Shown here: in pieces, positions 20,927-31,700 of the stretch | How the letters are laid out: each line of letters opens with the position of its first letter | Position numbering within the stretch: the stretch's first letter is position 1 | Assembly (NCBI RefSeq): GCF_014651715.1 | Contig: NZ_BMXK01000012.1 | Span: forward strand, 81,852-145,851 | Reading direction: 5' to 3' | Origin: Zhihengliuella salsuginis | GTDB taxonomy: Bacteria; Actinomycetota; Actinomycetes; Actinomycetales; Micrococcaceae | Length of the DNA stretch: 64,000 nt | Position numbers and translations under genes: made by a program | Notes under the pieces: model-generated | What the model saw: the letters and a program-made list of their open reading frames with translations, nothing else | What the model was told of the DNA's origin: nothing | The model's database searches: none

Positions 20927-22546
20927 CTAGCGCGCGGCGAGAGCCGCCAGAGCGGCCTCGAGCTGCTCGAGTCCCGCCGCACGGTCCGCCAGATGCAGGC
21001 GGAGGACGGGGCGGCCGAGCTCGGCGAGGACGGCGGAGTCTCCCGCAGCCTGTGCTGAGATCAGCTGGGCGAAGGTGAAGGGCCGTTCAGGGATCTCCAC
21101 ATCCGTATCGTTCGCGCCGGTGATCTGCAGGTAGACACCCACCCGCGGACCGCCCTTGTGGAACTGCCCGGTGGAGTGGAGGAACCGCGGCCCCCATCCG
21201 AACGTCACGGGCCGCGCCGCTGCCGTGGAAAGCCGGGCGCGCATGCCCGAAAGGTCCGCGGAACCGAGACGGTCGAGGTACGCCTGGATGCTGAGGTAGC
21301 CTTCGGGGCCGAGCTCGGCGAGCAACCGCTGAAGTCCATCGGACAGCGTGGTTGCACCGTCGAGGAGCCCCTCCGTGCCGCGCAACTCGACGGCGCCGTC
21401 GACGAGTTCCGCCGGCACCGGTTCCGGCTGCTCGTCCAGCAGGCCGCGGGCGGCCACCTTGGCGGCCTCCACGTCCGGCTGGTCGAAGGGGTTGATGCCC
21501 AGGAGACGGCCGGCGACGACCGTCGCGACCTCCCACAGGAGCATCTGGCTGCCCAGCGAGCCGGACACGCGTGCCTCGTGCCCGCTCTCCGACGCCGGCG
21601 AGTCGTCTTCGCCGCTCGTCAGCCGGACGACGAGGACGTCATCCGCGCCGTCGAGCTCGGGGGAGCCCGGTTCCACGACCACGGGTAGAACACCCGTGCC
21701 GAGTTTCCCGGTGGATTCCGCGATGAGCTGTTCGATCCAGTCGGCGAATCCGGCGATCCCGGAGCCCTCGTCCACGAACACGATCTTGTCGCGCAAGGGA
21801 GCAGTGCCGCCGAGCGCGGCGCCGAGCGCGAGACCGATGTTGTCCACGTCGTCGTCCCGGAGGAACTCGGCCGCCTCCTCGGCGTCGGCGAGGAGCGTCT
21901 CGATATCGACTCCGGCCAGCCCCGACGGCACGAGTCCGAACGCGGTCAGGGCGGAGTAGCGCCCGCCGACGTTCGGATCGGCGTTGAAGACCGCGCGGTA
22001 GCCCGCCTGGCGGGACGCTTCATCCATGGGCGAGCCCGGATCCGTGACGACCACGATTCGCTGGGCCGCGTCGAGGCCGGCGTCTCCGAATGCCTTCTCG
22101 AAGACTCGGCGCTGCGAATCGGTCTCGACCGTGGAACCCGACTTGGAGGAGACGACCAGCACCGAGGACTCGAGACGGTCGGCCAGAGCTCCGGCGACCA
22201 TGTCGGGGTCCGTGCTGTCGAGCACGACCAGCTCGACGCCCGCCGTGGCCGTTATGACCTCGGGCGCGAGCGACGAGCCGCCCATCCCCGCCAGGACGAC
22301 CCGGTCCACACCCTCTGCCCGCAGCTCGTCGCGGAGCGCGATGATCGGCTCGATCAGTGCTCGCGAGTCCTCGAACAGGTCGACCCAGCCGAGGCGGATC
22401 GACGCCTCGGACTCGGCCTCGGCGCCCCACAGGGTCGCATCCTTCGAGAACAGCCGCGACGCGACGCGGTCGGCGACGAGCTGTTCCACATGCGCATCAG
22501 CCGCAGCGCGGGCCGCGCCCGTCGCCCGGAACTCCAAGGCACTCAT
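20927..22546 (-). CDS. pgi: Glucose-6-phosphate isomerase
   Basis: Interconverts glucose 6-phosphate and fructose 6-phosphate, linking glycolysis and the pentose-phosphate cycle. The 539-residue protein is of the actinobacterial long type with two SIS sugar-phosphate domains: VVLAGMGGSSLAPEV (about 96-110) and the VVSSKSGSTVETDSQRRVFEKAF block, with VVTDPGSP following. The C-terminal segment includes GWGPRFLHSTGQFHKGGP, which carries the conserved His. It starts three bases after the tal stop, so the two are co-translated. Confidence 0.92.
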   Translation of the reverse strand: MSALEFRATGAARAAADAHVEQLVADRVASRLFSKDATLWGAEAESEASIRLGWVDLFEDSRALIEPIIALRDELRAEGVDRVVLAGMGGSSLAPEVITATAGVELVVLDSTDPDMVAGALADRLESSVLVVSSKSGSTVETDSQRRVFEKAFGDAGLDAAQRIVVVTDPGSPMDEASRQAGYRAVFNADPNVGGRYSALTAFGLVPSGLAGVDIETLLADAEEAAEFLRDDDVDNIGLALGAALGGTAPLRDKIVFVDEGSGIAGFADWIEQLIAESTGKLGTGVLPVVVEPGSPELDGADDVLVVRLTSGEDDSPASESGHEARVSGSLGSQMLLWEVATVVAGRLLGINPFDQPDVEAAKVAARGLLDEQPEPVPAELVDGAVELRGTEGLLDGATTLSDGLQRLLAELGPEGYLSIQAYLDRLGSADLSGMRARLSTAAARPVTFGWGPRFLHSTGQFHKGGPRVGVYLQITGANDTDVEIPERPFTFAQLISAQAAGDSAVLAELGRPVLRLHLADRAAGLEQLEAALAALAAR

Positions 22547-22549
22547 GCC

Positions 22550-23668
22550 CTAGGCTCCCTTGGCCGACTCGAGCGCCTGACGAACATCCTCCAGCAGCTC
22601 GTCCCAGGCGACAGCGAACTTCTCGACGCCCTCGGTCTCCAGCTGGGCGACGACGTCGTTGTAGCTGATGCCCTGAGCGGCGAGCGCGTCCAGCACGTCG
22701 TTCGACGCGGTGTAGGTGCTGGTGACGGTGTCGCCGGTGACCTCTGCGTGATCAGCCGTGGCGTTGAGCGTCTTCTCCGGCATGGTGTTCACGACGCCCT
22801 CTGCCGCCAGTTCCGTCACGTACAGGGTGTCCGGGAGGTTGGGGTCCTTGACGCCGGTCGACGCCCACAGCGGGCGCTGGCGGTTGGCCCCGGCTGCTTC
22901 GAGCGTCGACCACCGCTCCGAGCCGAACTGCTCCTCGTAGACCTGGTACGCCAAGCGTGCATTCGCGAGCCCGGCCTTGCCCTTGAGCGCCGTGGCCTCC
23001 TCGGTGCCGACGGCTTCCAGACGCTTGTCGATCTCGGAATCGACGCGCGAGACGAAGAACGAGGCCACGGAGTGGATCTTGGACAGGTCGTGCCCGTTCT
23101 CGCGCGCCTTCTCGAGGCCCTCCATGAAGGCGTTGATGACGGCGCGGTAGCGGTCGAGCGAGAAGATGAGGGTCACGTTCACGCTGATGCCCTCGGCGAT
23201 CGTCGCGGTGATCGCCTCGAGACCCTCGAACGTCGCCGGGATCTTGATCATGACGTTCTCGCGGCCGACCTTGGCGTGGAGCTTCTTGGCTTCCTCCGCG
23301 GTCGCGGCGGTCTCGGCCGCCAGGCGCGGATCGACCTCGAGTGAAACTCGTCCGTCGTAGCCGTTGGTCGACGCGTAGACGTCGGCGAACACGTCGCAGG
23401 CGGCGGCGACGTCGGCCGTGGTGATCTCGAAGATCGCCTCCTCGACGTCGGCTCCGGCTGCTGCCAACTCCTTGATCTGTGCGTCGTAGGCGTCGTCACC
23501 GCCAGCGACCGCCGCAGCGAAGATGGACGGGTTCGTCGTGACACCGACAACGTTCTTCTCGTTGATCAGCTCCTGCAGGGAACCGCTGTTGAGTCGTTCA
23601 CGGGACAGGTCGTCGAGCCAGATGGAGACGCCTGCATCGGAGAGTGCGGAAGTATTCGGATTGCTCAT
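22550..23668 (-). CDS. tal: Transaldolase
   Basis: Transfers a three-carbon unit from sedoheptulose 7-phosphate to glyceraldehyde 3-phosphate. The 372-residue length fits the actinobacterial type II transaldolase. The Schiff-base lysine is Lys142 in [12 protein letters not shown], and GVTTNPSIF (about 42-50) is the N-terminal signature. [12 protein letters not shown] is intact. It lies 41 bases downstream of tkt and three bases before pgi in a single operon. Confidence 0.95.
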   Translation of the reverse strand: MSNPNTSALSDAGVSIWLDDLSRERLNSGSLQELINEKNVVGVTTNPSIFAAAVAGGDDAYDAQIKELAAAGADVEEAIFEITTADVAAACDVFADVYASTNGYDGRVSLEVDPRLAAETAATAEEAKKLHAKVGRENVMIKIPATFEGLEAITATIAEGISVNVTLIFSLDRYRAVINAFMEGLEKARENGHDLSKIHSVASFFVSRVDSEIDKRLEAVGTEEATALKGKAGLANARLAYQVYEEQFGSERWSTLEAAGANRQRPLWASTGVKDPNLPDTLYVTELAAEGVVNTMPEKTLNATADHAEVTGDTVTSTYTASNDVLDALAAQGISYNDVVAQLETEGVEKFAVAWDELLEDVRQALESAKGA

Positions 23669-23709
23669 GATGAATTCCTTTTCTTGTTCGCTGATGCGAA
23701 TCGGGACGA

Positions 23710-25824
23710 TTACTTCGTTGCAGCGATGGAACCCTTGGCGGCTTCGACGACCGCCTCGGGAGTCAGACCGAACTCGCGGTAGAGCGTCTGGTAGTCGGCG
23801 GAAGCGCCGAAGTGGTCCAGACCGATCGTGCGCCCGGCATCGCCGACGAGTTCACGCCAGCCGAGCGTCGAACCTGCTTCGATCGAAACGCGGGCTTTCA
23901 CGGCCGACGGCAGCACCGACTCGCGGTAGGCGTCGTCCTGCTTGTTGAACCATTCGACCGAGGGGATCGACACGACGCGGGCTGCGACACCGTCGGCCGC
24001 CAGCGTCTCACGTGCGTCGACGGCGATTTCGACTTCCGAGCCCGTGGCCAGCAGGAGCACGTCGGGGGTGGTTGCCTTCCCGTCGGCGTCGAGGGCGTCG
24101 GCCAGGACGTAGGCGCCCTTGGCCACACCCGAGACGTCGCCGAATCCGGCGGCGGTACGGTCGAACACCGGCAGGTTCTGACGGGTCAGCACGATGCCGG
24201 CCGGGTTCTCGTTGTTCTCGAGGATCGTCTTCCAGGCCCAGGCGACCTCGTTGGCGTCTCCTGGGCGCACGACGTCGAGGTTCGGGATGGCGCGCAGACT
24301 CGCGAGCTGCTCGACGGGCTGGTGCGTCGGGCCGTCCTCACCGAGGCCGATGGAGTCGTGGGTCCAGACGAAGATGGCCGGCACGCCCATGAGCGCCGCC
24401 AGGCGGATCGCCGGGCGCTGGTAGTCGGAGAAGATGAGGAACGTGCCCGAGAAGGCGCGCGTCTTCGAGCTCAGGACGATGCCGTTCACGATCGACGCGG
24501 CCGCGTGCTCGCGGATGCCGAAGTGGAGGACTCGGCCGTACGGGTCTCCCGACCACTTGTCCGTCGAGCGGCTGGCGGGAATGAACGACTTGGCGCTCGT
24601 GATCGTCGTGTTGTTGGACCCGGCGAGGTCGGCCGAGCCGCCCCAGAGCTCCGGAAGCCGGTCGGCGATCGCATTGATCACCTTGCCGGAGGCCGCGCGG
24701 GTTGCGATCGACTCGCCGGCTTCGAAGACCGGAAGGTCGGCTTCCCACCCCGCGGGCAGCTCCTGCTTCTGGAGGCGTTCGAGCAGCTGCTCGCCCTCGG
24801 GGTTCGTTGCAGCCCAGGCCTTGAACTGCTGGTCCCAGGCCTCGTGCGCCGTCCGGCCGCGCTCGACGACCTGACGGGCGTGGTCGAGAACCTCGTCTTC
24901 GATGGCGAACGACTGCTCCGGCTCGAAGTCCAGGATCTTCTTCAGGGCGGCCAGCTCCTCGCCGCCGAGTTTGGAACCGTGGATGCCGCCGGTGTTCTGC
25001 TTGGTCGGCGCCGGGAACCCGATGACGGTCCGGAGGGAGATGATCGACGGGCGGCCGGTCTCCGCCTTGGCGGCAGTCAGGGCCGCATCGAGACCGGCGA
25101 CATCCTCCACGTATTCGCCCGACTCGGTCCAGTCGACGCGCTGAGTGTGCCACCCGTAGGCCTCGTAGCGCTTCAGCACGTCCTCGGTGAACGCCACATC
25201 GGTGTCGTCCTCGATGGAGATCTTGTTGTCGTCGTAGATGACGACGAGGTTGCCGAGCTCCTGGTGGCCCGCCAGCGAGGATGCCTCGGACGTGACGCCT
25301 TCCTGGAGATCGCCATCGGAGGCGATGACCCAGACCGTGTGGTCGAACGGGCTCTCACCCGCGGGCGCCTCGGGATCGAGGAGGCCGCGGAGACGGCGCT
25401 GGCCGTAGGCGAAGCCGACGGCCGAGGCCAGGCCCTGCCCGAGCGGGCCGGTGGTGATCTCGACGCCGTCCGTGTGGCCGTACTCCGGGTGGCCCGGGGT
25501 CTTGGCGCCCCAGGTACGCAGTGCTTCGAGGTCCTCTATCTCGAGGCCGTAGCCGGAGAGGAAGAGCTGCAGGTAGAGGGTCAGCGACGTGTGGCCGGGG
25601 GAGAGCACGAAGCGGTCGCGTCCCACCCAGTCGGGATCCTTGGGATCGTGGCGCATGTGCTTCTGGAACAGCAGGTACGCGGCTGGAGCCAGGCTCATCG
25701 CGGTTCCCGGGTGGCCGCTGCCGACCTTCTCTACGGCATCCGCTGCCAGTACGCGGATCGTGTCAACTGCACGCTCGTCCGTCTGCGTCCAGGACAACTC
25801 GACGACTTCCGTCTGTGGCGCCAC
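23710..25824 (-). CDS. tkt: Transketolase
   Basis: Thiamine-diphosphate enzyme moving two-carbon units in the non-oxidative pentose-phosphate pathway; 704 residues. N-terminal blocks include [13 protein letters not shown], the ThDP/metal-binding [20 protein letters not shown] and [21 protein letters not shown]. The central pyrimidine domain shows [18 protein letters not shown] and [27 protein letters not shown] in two parts. GTG 25824 is preceded on its strand by GAGAGGA. It heads the operon and is divergent from ctaB, with about 290 bases between. Confidence 0.97.
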   Translation of the reverse strand: MAPQTEVVELSWTQTDERAVDTIRVLAADAVEKVGSGHPGTAMSLAPAAYLLFQKHMRHDPKDPDWVGRDRFVLSPGHTSLTLYLQLFLSGYGLEIEDLEALRTWGAKTPGHPEYGHTDGVEITTGPLGQGLASAVGFAYGQRRLRGLLDPEAPAGESPFDHTVWVIASDGDLQEGVTSEASSLAGHQELGNLVVIYDDNKISIEDDTDVAFTEDVLKRYEAYGWHTQRVDWTESGEYVEDVAGLDAALTAAKAETGRPSIISLRTVIGFPAPTKQNTGGIHGSKLGGEELAALKKILDFEPEQSFAIEDEVLDHARQVVERGRTAHEAWDQQFKAWAATNPEGEQLLERLQKQELPAGWEADLPVFEAGESIATRAASGKVINAIADRLPELWGGSADLAGSNNTTITSAKSFIPASRSTDKWSGDPYGRVLHFGIREHAAASIVNGIVLSSKTRAFSGTFLIFSDYQRPAIRLAALMGVPAIFVWTHDSIGLGEDGPTHQPVEQLASLRAIPNLDVVRPGDANEVAWAWKTILENNENPAGIVLTRQNLPVFDRTAAGFGDVSGVAKGAYVLADALDADGKATTPDVLLLATGSEVEIAVDARETLAADGVAARVVSIPSVEWFNKQDDAYRESVLPSAVKARVSIEAGSTLGWRELVGDAGRTIGLDHFGASADYQTLYREFGLTPEAVVEAAKGSIAATK

Positions 25825-26069
25825 GATGTAGTTCCTCTCTTGAGAGCTTCAGATGTCTCGCCGGAGGAACACGGCGACTCGGCATCGCCCACCCTAGACA
25901 GGGCCTTCGTTGGCTCCGGCGCGTGCAACCACCTTAGCCCGTCCACGTCACACCTGCCGCCATGTGACCGACCGTGTAGCACCCTCGTCAGCTCAGAGCG
26001 AAGCCTCCGCTCGAGCACTGGAATCCTGCCGGGTTTTCTGTGGTCTGATTTCTACAAGCCGTAAAAGGG

Positions 26070-26075
26070 TATGAT
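26070..26075 (+). promoter_or_regulatory. -10 element upstream of ctaB
   Basis: TATGAT, five of six to the consensus and preceded by GGG, lies in an AT-rich patch 40 bases before the ctaB ATG. No good -35 is seen. It is the best promoter candidate in the 290-base tkt-ctaB gap, which otherwise shows no gene or strong hairpin. Confidence 0.45.
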
Positions 26076-26114
26076 GGTCGTGTCTGTCCGTTACCCCGCA
26101 TAGAACTGAGTGGC

Positions 26115-27098
26115 ATGTCCGTGAAGTCCGTTGTCAGCGACGATAGGCTCGTTGAACGAGCGCATCGTCAATCGAACGAGACGTTCGGTGAGTTCACGAA
26201 GCGCAAGTCGGGCGCCTACCTGGCCCTGACGAAACCGCGCGTGATCGAGCTGCTGCTCGTCACCACGCTGCCCACGATGATCTTCGCCGAGCGCGGGTTC
26301 CCGGGCGTGGGCCTGATCCTGGTTACTCTCGTCGGCGGCGCCATGGCCGCCGGCGCCTCCGGCGCTTTCAATTGTTACATCGACCGCGAAGCAGACAAGC
26401 TCATGCGGCGCACCCAGGGCCGCCCCCTCGTGACAGGGGATGTGACTCCGCGCGAGGCCCTCGTCTTCGCCTGGATGCTCGCCGTCGCATCGATCGCCAT
26501 CCTCTGGGCCGGAGCCAACCTGCTCACGGCCGCCCTGGGCGTGGCCGCCATCCTCCTCTACGTCGTCTTCTACACGCTGATCCTCAAGCGCCGCACGTCG
26601 CAGAACATCGTCTGGGGAGGCATCGCGGGGTGCATGCCCGTGCCGATCGCCTGGGCCGCCGTGACCAACACCCTCGACTGGCCCGTTCTGGTGCTGTTCC
26701 TCATCATCTTCCTCTGGACCCCGCCACACTACTGGCCGTTGTCGATGAAGTACTCGGAGGACTACCTGGCCGCGCGGATCCCGATGCTGGGCGCCATCGC
26801 GGGCGCCCGCACCGTCTCGGTGCAGGTCGTGCTCTACGCGTGGGCGACAGTGGTCTGCTCGCTGCTGCTCGCCCCTATGGGCTACGCGGGCATCGTGTAC
26901 ACGGTTCTCGCCGCAGTGGCAGGTGCCTGGTTCATCTACGAATCGCACGTGCTCTACCGCGAGGCGCAGCGTGAGCACGAGCCGGCCGACATGAACAAGA
27001 AGGCCATGAAGGTCTTCCACATCTCCATCACCTATCTGACGATCGTCTTCGTCGCCCTCGCCGTGGATCCGTTCGTCGGGCAGCCGATCTTCGGCTAG
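26115..27098 (+). CDS. ctaB: Protoheme IX farnesyltransferase (heme O synthase)
   Basis: UbiA-type prenyltransferase that adds farnesyl to heme B to make heme O for cytochrome oxidase. The 327-residue protein has about nine hydrophobic segments. The first Asp-rich motif is [20 protein letters not shown] (about residues 89-108), and the second loop has the [13 protein letters not shown] block. The usual partner, ctaA for heme A, is not in this window. ATG 26115 starts [10 protein letters not shown]; the first 35 residues are polar and probably cytoplasmic. The position opposite tkt is shared by many actinobacteria. Confidence 0.94.
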   Translation: MSVKSVVSDDRLVERAHRQSNETFGEFTKRKSGAYLALTKPRVIELLLVTTLPTMIFAERGFPGVGLILVTLVGGAMAAGASGAFNCYIDREADKLMRRTQGRPLVTGDVTPREALVFAWMLAVASIAILWAGANLLTAALGVAAILLYVVFYTLILKRRTSQNIVWGGIAGCMPVPIAWAAVTNTLDWPVLVLFLIIFLWTPPHYWPLSMKYSEDYLAARIPMLGAIAGARTVSVQVVLYAWATVVCSLLLAPMGYAGIVYTVLAAVAGAWFIYESHVLYREAQREHEPADMNKKAMKVFHISITYLTIVFVALAVDPFVGQPIFG

Positions 27099-27305
27099 TC
27101 CACCTGTTTCGGGTGCGGCCGGACGCAGGGCCTCCGGTCTCTGAGTTCGGCGCCGTCGCAATGCGCCTCCCTTCCGGGGCCCTGCTGGTCCGCCGGCATG
27201 ATTCGATCTGTCCGCCACTCACGCGTTAAGCTGGCTGTCGGCTGGCTGTGGTCAACGTATGCCGCAAGTCATGAAGCCCCACAACGAAATTTGAGGAGAC
27301 CGATC

Positions 27306-29309
27306 GTGTCGGAACAGATCACCTTGACGGTTGACGGCGAAACGCAAGAGGTGAGTGCCGGTACCACGGGCGCGGAGTTCTTCCGCGATCAGAAGAACGT
27401 CGTCGTCATGCGGGTCGACGGCACGTTGCAGGACCTCAGCAGGATGCTGCCGGCCGGTTCGGCGATCGAGTCCGTCACCGTCGACTCCGAGGACGGCCTG
27501 AATGTCCTGCGGCACTCCACCGCGCACGTCATGGCGCAAGCCGTGCAGGAACTGCGCCCCGAGGCGAAGCTGGGCATCGGCCCCTACATCAAGGACGGCT
27601 TCTACTTCGATTTCGACGTCGACGAGCCGTTCACGCCGGACGACTTGAAAACGCTCGAGAAGATGATGCTCAAGATCGTCAACAAGAACCAGCAGTTCGC
27701 CCGCCGGGTGGTCTCCGAGTCGGAGGCCCGCGAGGCCATGGCCGAGGAGCCCTACAAGCTCAAGCTGCTGGACAAGGCCAGCGAGGCCGACGAGGCGGGC
27801 GAGGGCGTCAACGTCGAGGTCGGTGGCGGCGACATCACCATCTACGACAACGTCGACCGGAAAACAGGCGACACCGTCTGGTGCGACCTGTGCCGCGGGC
27901 CCCACCTGCCCAACACCAAGCTGATCTCCAACGCGTTCGCCCTGACCCGTTCTGCCGCGGCCTACTGGTTGGGCAGCGAGAACAACAAGCAGCTGCAGCG
28001 AATCTACGGAACCGCGTGGCCGAGCAAGGCGGAACTCAAGGCCTACCAGGAGAGGATCGCCGAGGCGGAGCGCCGCGACCACCGGAAGCTGGGAGCCGAA
28101 CTCGACCTCTTCTCGTTCCCGGACGAGCTGGGCTCAGGCCTGCCGGTCTTCCACCCCAAGGGCGGGGTCATCCGCAAGGCGATGGAGGACTATTCGCGCC
28201 AACGCCACACGGAGGCCGGCTACGAGTTCGTCTACACGCCGCACATCACGAAGGGTCACCTCTACGAGGTCTCCGGCCACCTGGACTGGTACCGGGACGG
28301 AATGTTCCCGGCCATGCACATCGACGAGACCCGCAACGAGGCCGGCGAGATCGTCAAGCCCGGTCAGGACTACTACCTCAAGCCGATGAACTGCCCGATG
28401 CACAACCTGATCTTCGGGTCCAGGGGCCGTTCGTACCGCGAGCTCCCGCTGAGGCTGTTCGAATTCGGCCAGGTGTACCGCTACGAGAAGTCCGGCGTGG
28501 TCCACGGCCTGACACGCGTGCGCGGCATGACCCAGGACGACGCCCACATCTACTGCACCCGTGAACAGATGAAGGACGAGCTCACCACGACGCTGAACTT
28601 CGTCCTGGGGCTCCTGAAGGACTACGGCCTGGACGACTTCTACTTGGAGCTGTCCACGAAGAATCCCGACAAGTACGTCGGATCGGACGAAGTCTGGGAC
28701 GAGGCGACGCGCACCCTCGCTGAAGTCGCGGAGGCCTCCGGACTCGAGCTCGTTCCCGACCCGGGTGGAGCAGCCTTCTACGGGCCCAAGATCTCCGTTC
28801 AGGCGAAGGACGCCATCGGCCGCACCTGGCAGATGTCGACCATCCAGCTCGACTTCAACCTTCCGGAGCGCTTCGAGCTCGAATACCAGGCAGCCGACGG
28901 CTCCCGTCAGCGCCCGGTGATGATCCACCGCGCGCTCTTCGGGTCGATCGAGCGCTTCCTGGGCGTGCTGACCGAGCACTACGCCGGCGCGTTCCCGGCC
29001 TGGCTTGCTCCCGTGCAGGTGCGCGCCATTCCTGTGGCGGATGCTTTCGACGACTACGTCTGGGACGTCGTCGAGAAGCTCCGTGCTCGCGGGATCCGGG
29101 CCGAAGCCGACCTCTCCTCGGACCGCTTCCCGAAGAAGATCCGCAATGCGTCCAAGGACAAGGTTCCCTTCACACTCATCGCCGGTGGAGAGGACGCCGA
29201 GGCCGGGGCCGTGTCCTTCCGTTTCCGCGACGGGAGCCAGGACAACGGCATCGCGATCGAGGAAGCCATCGACCGAATCGTAGAGGCTGTCGAAAACAGG
29301 GAGGCTTGA
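27306..29309 (+). CDS. thrS: Threonyl-tRNA synthetase
   Basis: Class II synthetase of 667 residues. Domains in order: TGS (about 1-65), editing domain with the HxxxH pair ([11 protein letters not shown]), catalytic core with the zinc ligand Cys in [10 protein letters not shown], motif 2 [14 protein letters not shown] and motif 3 [14 protein letters not shown], then the anticodon-binding domain. GTG 27306 follows GAGGAG at 27292-27297. No T-box is seen. It leads the cluster thrS-HIT-pgsA, with TTG of the HIT gene four bases after its stop. Confidence 0.96.
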   Translation: MSEQITLTVDGETQEVSAGTTGAEFFRDQKNVVVMRVDGTLQDLSRMLPAGSAIESVTVDSEDGLNVLRHSTAHVMAQAVQELRPEAKLGIGPYIKDGFYFDFDVDEPFTPDDLKTLEKMMLKIVNKNQQFARRVVSESEAREAMAEEPYKLKLLDKASEADEAGEGVNVEVGGGDITIYDNVDRKTGDTVWCDLCRGPHLPNTKLISNAFALTRSAAAYWLGSENNKQLQRIYGTAWPSKAELKAYQERIAEAERRDHRKLGAELDLFSFPDELGSGLPVFHPKGGVIRKAMEDYSRQRHTEAGYEFVYTPHITKGHLYEVSGHLDWYRDGMFPAMHIDETRNEAGEIVKPGQDYYLKPMNCPMHNLIFGSRGRSYRELPLRLFEFGQVYRYEKSGVVHGLTRVRGMTQDDAHIYCTREQMKDELTTTLNFVLGLLKDYGLDDFYLELSTKNPDKYVGSDEVWDEATRTLAEVAEASGLELVPDPGGAAFYGPKISVQAKDAIGRTWQMSTIQLDFNLPERFELEYQAADGSRQRPVMIHRALFGSIERFLGVLTEHYAGAFPAWLAPVQVRAIPVADAFDDYVWDVVEKLRARGIRAEADLSSDRFPKKIRNASKDKVPFTLIAGGEDAEAGAVSFRFRDGSQDNGIAIEEAIDRIVEAVENREA

Positions 29310-29312
29310 TCC

Positions 29313-29918
29313 TTGAGTGACCGTTCTGCTGGGCCCGGCGGCCCGGAGGCCTCCGGGCCGCCGGGCTATTCCGGCGATGCGGAGGTGACCGACGACTTCG
29401 AGCTGGCAGGCGTACCGGACAGCTTCCAACGCCTGTGGACGCCGTACCGGATGGCGTACATCAAGGGCGGTCAGGGCCAGGTCAAGGACGAGGAGACCTG
29501 CCCGTTCTGCCGGGGACCGCAGCGGAGCGACGAGGATTCACTCATCGTCCACAGGGGCGAGACGGCGTTCGTGGTCCTGAATCTGTTTCCCTACAACCCC
29601 GGCCATCTCCTGGTGTGCCCGTACAGGCACGTGCCGGACTACACGGACATCACGGTCGAGGAGACCGCCGAGATCGCATCGCTCAGCCAGCGTGCGATGA
29701 AGGCGCTCACCGCGACGGCCAACCCGACCGGATTCAACCTCGGCATGAATCAGGGGGTGTCCGGCGGAGCCGGCATCGCCGCACACCTGCACCAGCATGT
29801 GGTCCCGCGGTGGGGCGGCGACGGGAACTTCTTCCCGATCATCGCCCAGACCAAGGCCGTCCCGGCCACGCTTTCGGACGTGCGGCAGCAGCTGGCCGAA
29901 GCCTGGGACTCGGTGTAG
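29313..29918 (+). CDS. HIT family protein
   Basis: Histidine-triad nucleotide-binding protein, 201 residues, of the actinobacterial type always found between thrS and pgsA. The triad HLHQHVVPRW lies near residue 155, CPFC (about residues 64-67) is a likely half zinc site, and LNLFPYNPGHLLVCPYRHVPDYTD is split by the usual HIT strand order. Members act as Ap4A phosphorylase/hydrolase or AMP-lysine hydrolases; the physiological substrate is unknown. TTG 29313 is the only sensible start; GTG 29317 is out of frame. The first 30 residues are Gly/Pro-rich and probably disordered. Confidence 0.88.
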   Translation: MSDRSAGPGGPEASGPPGYSGDAEVTDDFELAGVPDSFQRLWTPYRMAYIKGGQGQVKDEETCPFCRGPQRSDEDSLIVHRGETAFVVLNLFPYNPGHLLVCPYRHVPDYTDITVEETAEIASLSQRAMKALTATANPTGFNLGMNQGVSGGAGIAAHLHQHVVPRWGGDGNFFPIIAQTKAVPATLSDVRQQLAEAWDSV

Positions 29919-29926
29919 CGCCGCCC

Positions 29927-30556
29927 ATGCTGAATACGTACGCCCGCGGGCTGTTCACCCGGATGTTCACGCCTCTCGCCCGATGGCTGCTGTCCCGTTC
30001 CGTAACTCCGGACATGGTGACGGTCGTGGGTACGATCGGGGTGATGGCGAGCGCCCTCATCCTGTATCCGCTGGGACACCTCTTCATCGGGACCCTCGTC
30101 ATCGCGGCCTTCGTCTTCGCCGACCTGCTGGACGGCACCATGGCCAGGCTGCCGCAATGGGCCTCGCGCAGCGCTGGAAGGCCCGACGCCGGCCGGTGGG
30201 GGAGTTTCCTCGATTCCTCGCTCGACAGGCTGGCCGATGGCGCGATCTTCAGCGGCGTCGCCGTCTGGTTCTTCACAGCCGGCGACCACACGGGCATCGG
30301 CATCGCCTCGTTGGTCTGCATGTTCCTCGGCAGCGTTGTCTCGTACGTCCGGGCCAAGGCGGAATCCCTCGGTTTCGATGCTGAAGTCGGCATCGCGGAA
30401 CGCGCCGAACGGCTCGTCCTCACGTTGACTTTCGTCGGACTGACCGGCCTCGGACTTCCCGACGTCGTATTGCTGAGCGTGCTCATTCTGCTGGCCGCGG
30501 CCAGCGCCGTGACCGTGGCCCAGCGCATGATGCGCGTGCATTCGCAGCTGGGTTGA
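29927..30556 (+). CDS. pgsA: Phosphatidylinositol phosphate synthase (CDP-alcohol phosphatidyltransferase)
   Basis: Membrane enzyme of 209 residues joining CDP-diacylglycerol to an alcohol. The family motif is complete: D-L-L-D-G-T-M-A-R (about 66-74), then [10 protein letters not shown] (about 90-99), with both catalytic aspartates. About six hydrophobic segments are present. In mycobacteria the homologue after thrS-HIT makes phosphatidylinositol phosphate; the context supports that assignment over phosphatidylglycerol phosphate synthase. Unlike mycobacteria, no acyltransferase or mannosyltransferase gene follows. ATG 29927 begins [10 protein letters not shown], nine bases after the HIT stop. 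Confidence 0.88.
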   Translation: MLNTYARGLFTRMFTPLARWLLSRSVTPDMVTVVGTIGVMASALILYPLGHLFIGTLVIAAFVFADLLDGTMARLPQWASRSAGRPDAGRWGSFLDSSLDRLADGAIFSGVAVWFFTAGDHTGIGIASLVCMFLGSVVSYVRAKAESLGFDAEVGIAERAERLVLTLTFVGLTGLGLPDVVLLSVLILLAAASAVTVAQRMMRVHSQLG

Positions 30557-30713
30557 ATCAATACGGCCGGCTCCTGCGCAAAGTGCGACGCGGCCTGCCA
30601 GTATCTTGTATGGTTCTCGTGTCACGGATCGTTATGTGACCACCTCATTCCCCGGGCAGGCTACGTATGCTTGGGGGAACCCATCACTCACCCCTTGTGA
30701 AAGGACGTCGTTC

Positions 30714-31622
30714 GTGTCCAACAACGAAGCCACGCAGGCGCCGGTAACCGGCAGCAATCGCGTGAAGCGCGGCATGGCCGAAATGCTGAAGGGCGGCGTC
30801 ATCATGGACGTCGTCACGGCCGAACAGGCTCGCATCGCCGAAGACGCCGGTGCAGTCGCAGTCATGGCCCTGGAGCGGGTTCCGGCCGATATCCGGGCAC
30901 AGGGCGGCGTCTCGCGCATGTCGGATCCGGACATGATCCAGTCGATCATCGAGACCGTCTCCATCCCGGTCATGGCCAAGGCGCGCATCGGTCACTTCGT
31001 GGAGGCCCAGGTCATCGAGTCGTTGGGCGTCGACTACATCGACGAGTCCGAGGTACTCACCCCGGCCGACTACGCGAACCACATCGACAAGTGGGACTTC
31101 AAGGCCCCGTTCGTCTGCGGTGCGACCAACCTCGGCGAGGCACTTCGTCGCATCAACGAGGGCGCCGCGATGATTCGCTCGAAGGGCGAAGCGGGCACCG
31201 GAGACGTCTCCAACGCGACCACGCACATGCGGCAGATCCGTGCAGACATCCGCCGGTTGAGCTCGCTGCCGAAGGACGAGCTCTACGTGGCCGCGAAGGA
31301 GCTCCAGGCACCTTACGAGCTGGTCCGCGAGGTCGCCGAGACCGGCAAGCTGCCCGTTGTCCTCTTCACCGCCGGTGGCATCGCCACGCCGGCGGATGCT
31401 GCCATGATGATGCAGCTCGGCGCCGACGGCGTCTTCGTCGGATCGGGCATCTTCAAGTCCGGGAATCCGGCGCAGCGCGCCAATGCGATCGTCAAGGCCA
31501 CGACCTTCTACGACGACGCCAAGACCATCGCCGATGCCTCCCGTGGGCTCGGCGAGGCAATGGTCGGATTGAACGTGGACGAGATCCCGGAGCCGCACCG
31601 GCTCTCCGAGCGCGGCTGGTAA
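30714..31622 (+). CDS. pdxS: Pyridoxal 5'-phosphate synthase, PdxS subunit
   Basis: Forms PLP from ribulose/ribose 5-phosphate, glyceraldehyde 3-phosphate and ammonia supplied by PdxT. The 302-residue barrel has [17 protein letters not shown] near the N terminus and the active-site lysine in [40 protein letters not shown] is split across the C-terminal phosphate site. GTG 30714 has GAAAGGA 10 bases upstream, and TATGGT at 30609 is the best -10 in the 157-base gap after pgsA. Its partner pdxT is 3 kb downstream, separated by two opposite-strand genes. Confidence 0.95.
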   Translation: MSNNEATQAPVTGSNRVKRGMAEMLKGGVIMDVVTAEQARIAEDAGAVAVMALERVPADIRAQGGVSRMSDPDMIQSIIETVSIPVMAKARIGHFVEAQVIESLGVDYIDESEVLTPADYANHIDKWDFKAPFVCGATNLGEALRRINEGAAMIRSKGEAGTGDVSNATTHMRQIRADIRRLSSLPKDELYVAAKELQAPYELVREVAETGKLPVVLFTAGGIATPADAAMMMQLGADGVFVGSGIFKSGNPAQRANAIVKATTFYDDAKTIADASRGLGEAMVGLNVDEIPEPHRLSERGW

Positions 31623-31636
31623 CAGCGCTCCGCACC

Positions 31637-31678
31637 CGTCGGGCTGGCCCGTGGCAACCGCCACCGGCCAGCCCGACG
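31637..31678. terminator. Bidirectional terminator between pdxS and the GNAT gene
   Basis: A 13-bp perfect stem (31637-31649 with 31666-31678), a C-C mismatch, then a further 5-bp stem (GTGGC with GCCAC) and an AACC loop. It sits between convergent genes. Confidence 0.8.
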
Positions 31679-31700
31679 TCGTCGGGGTCCCGGCCGGCGC

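Noticed and set aside
23812..26064. 750-codon open frame antisense to tkt and the intergenic gap
   Set aside because: Shadow of tkt; Arg/Gly-rich product without domains and no plausible start signal.
27125..27175. GC-rich inverted repeat after ctaB
   Set aside because: The arms pair with a bulge and a loop of about 40 bases; too weak to call a terminator.
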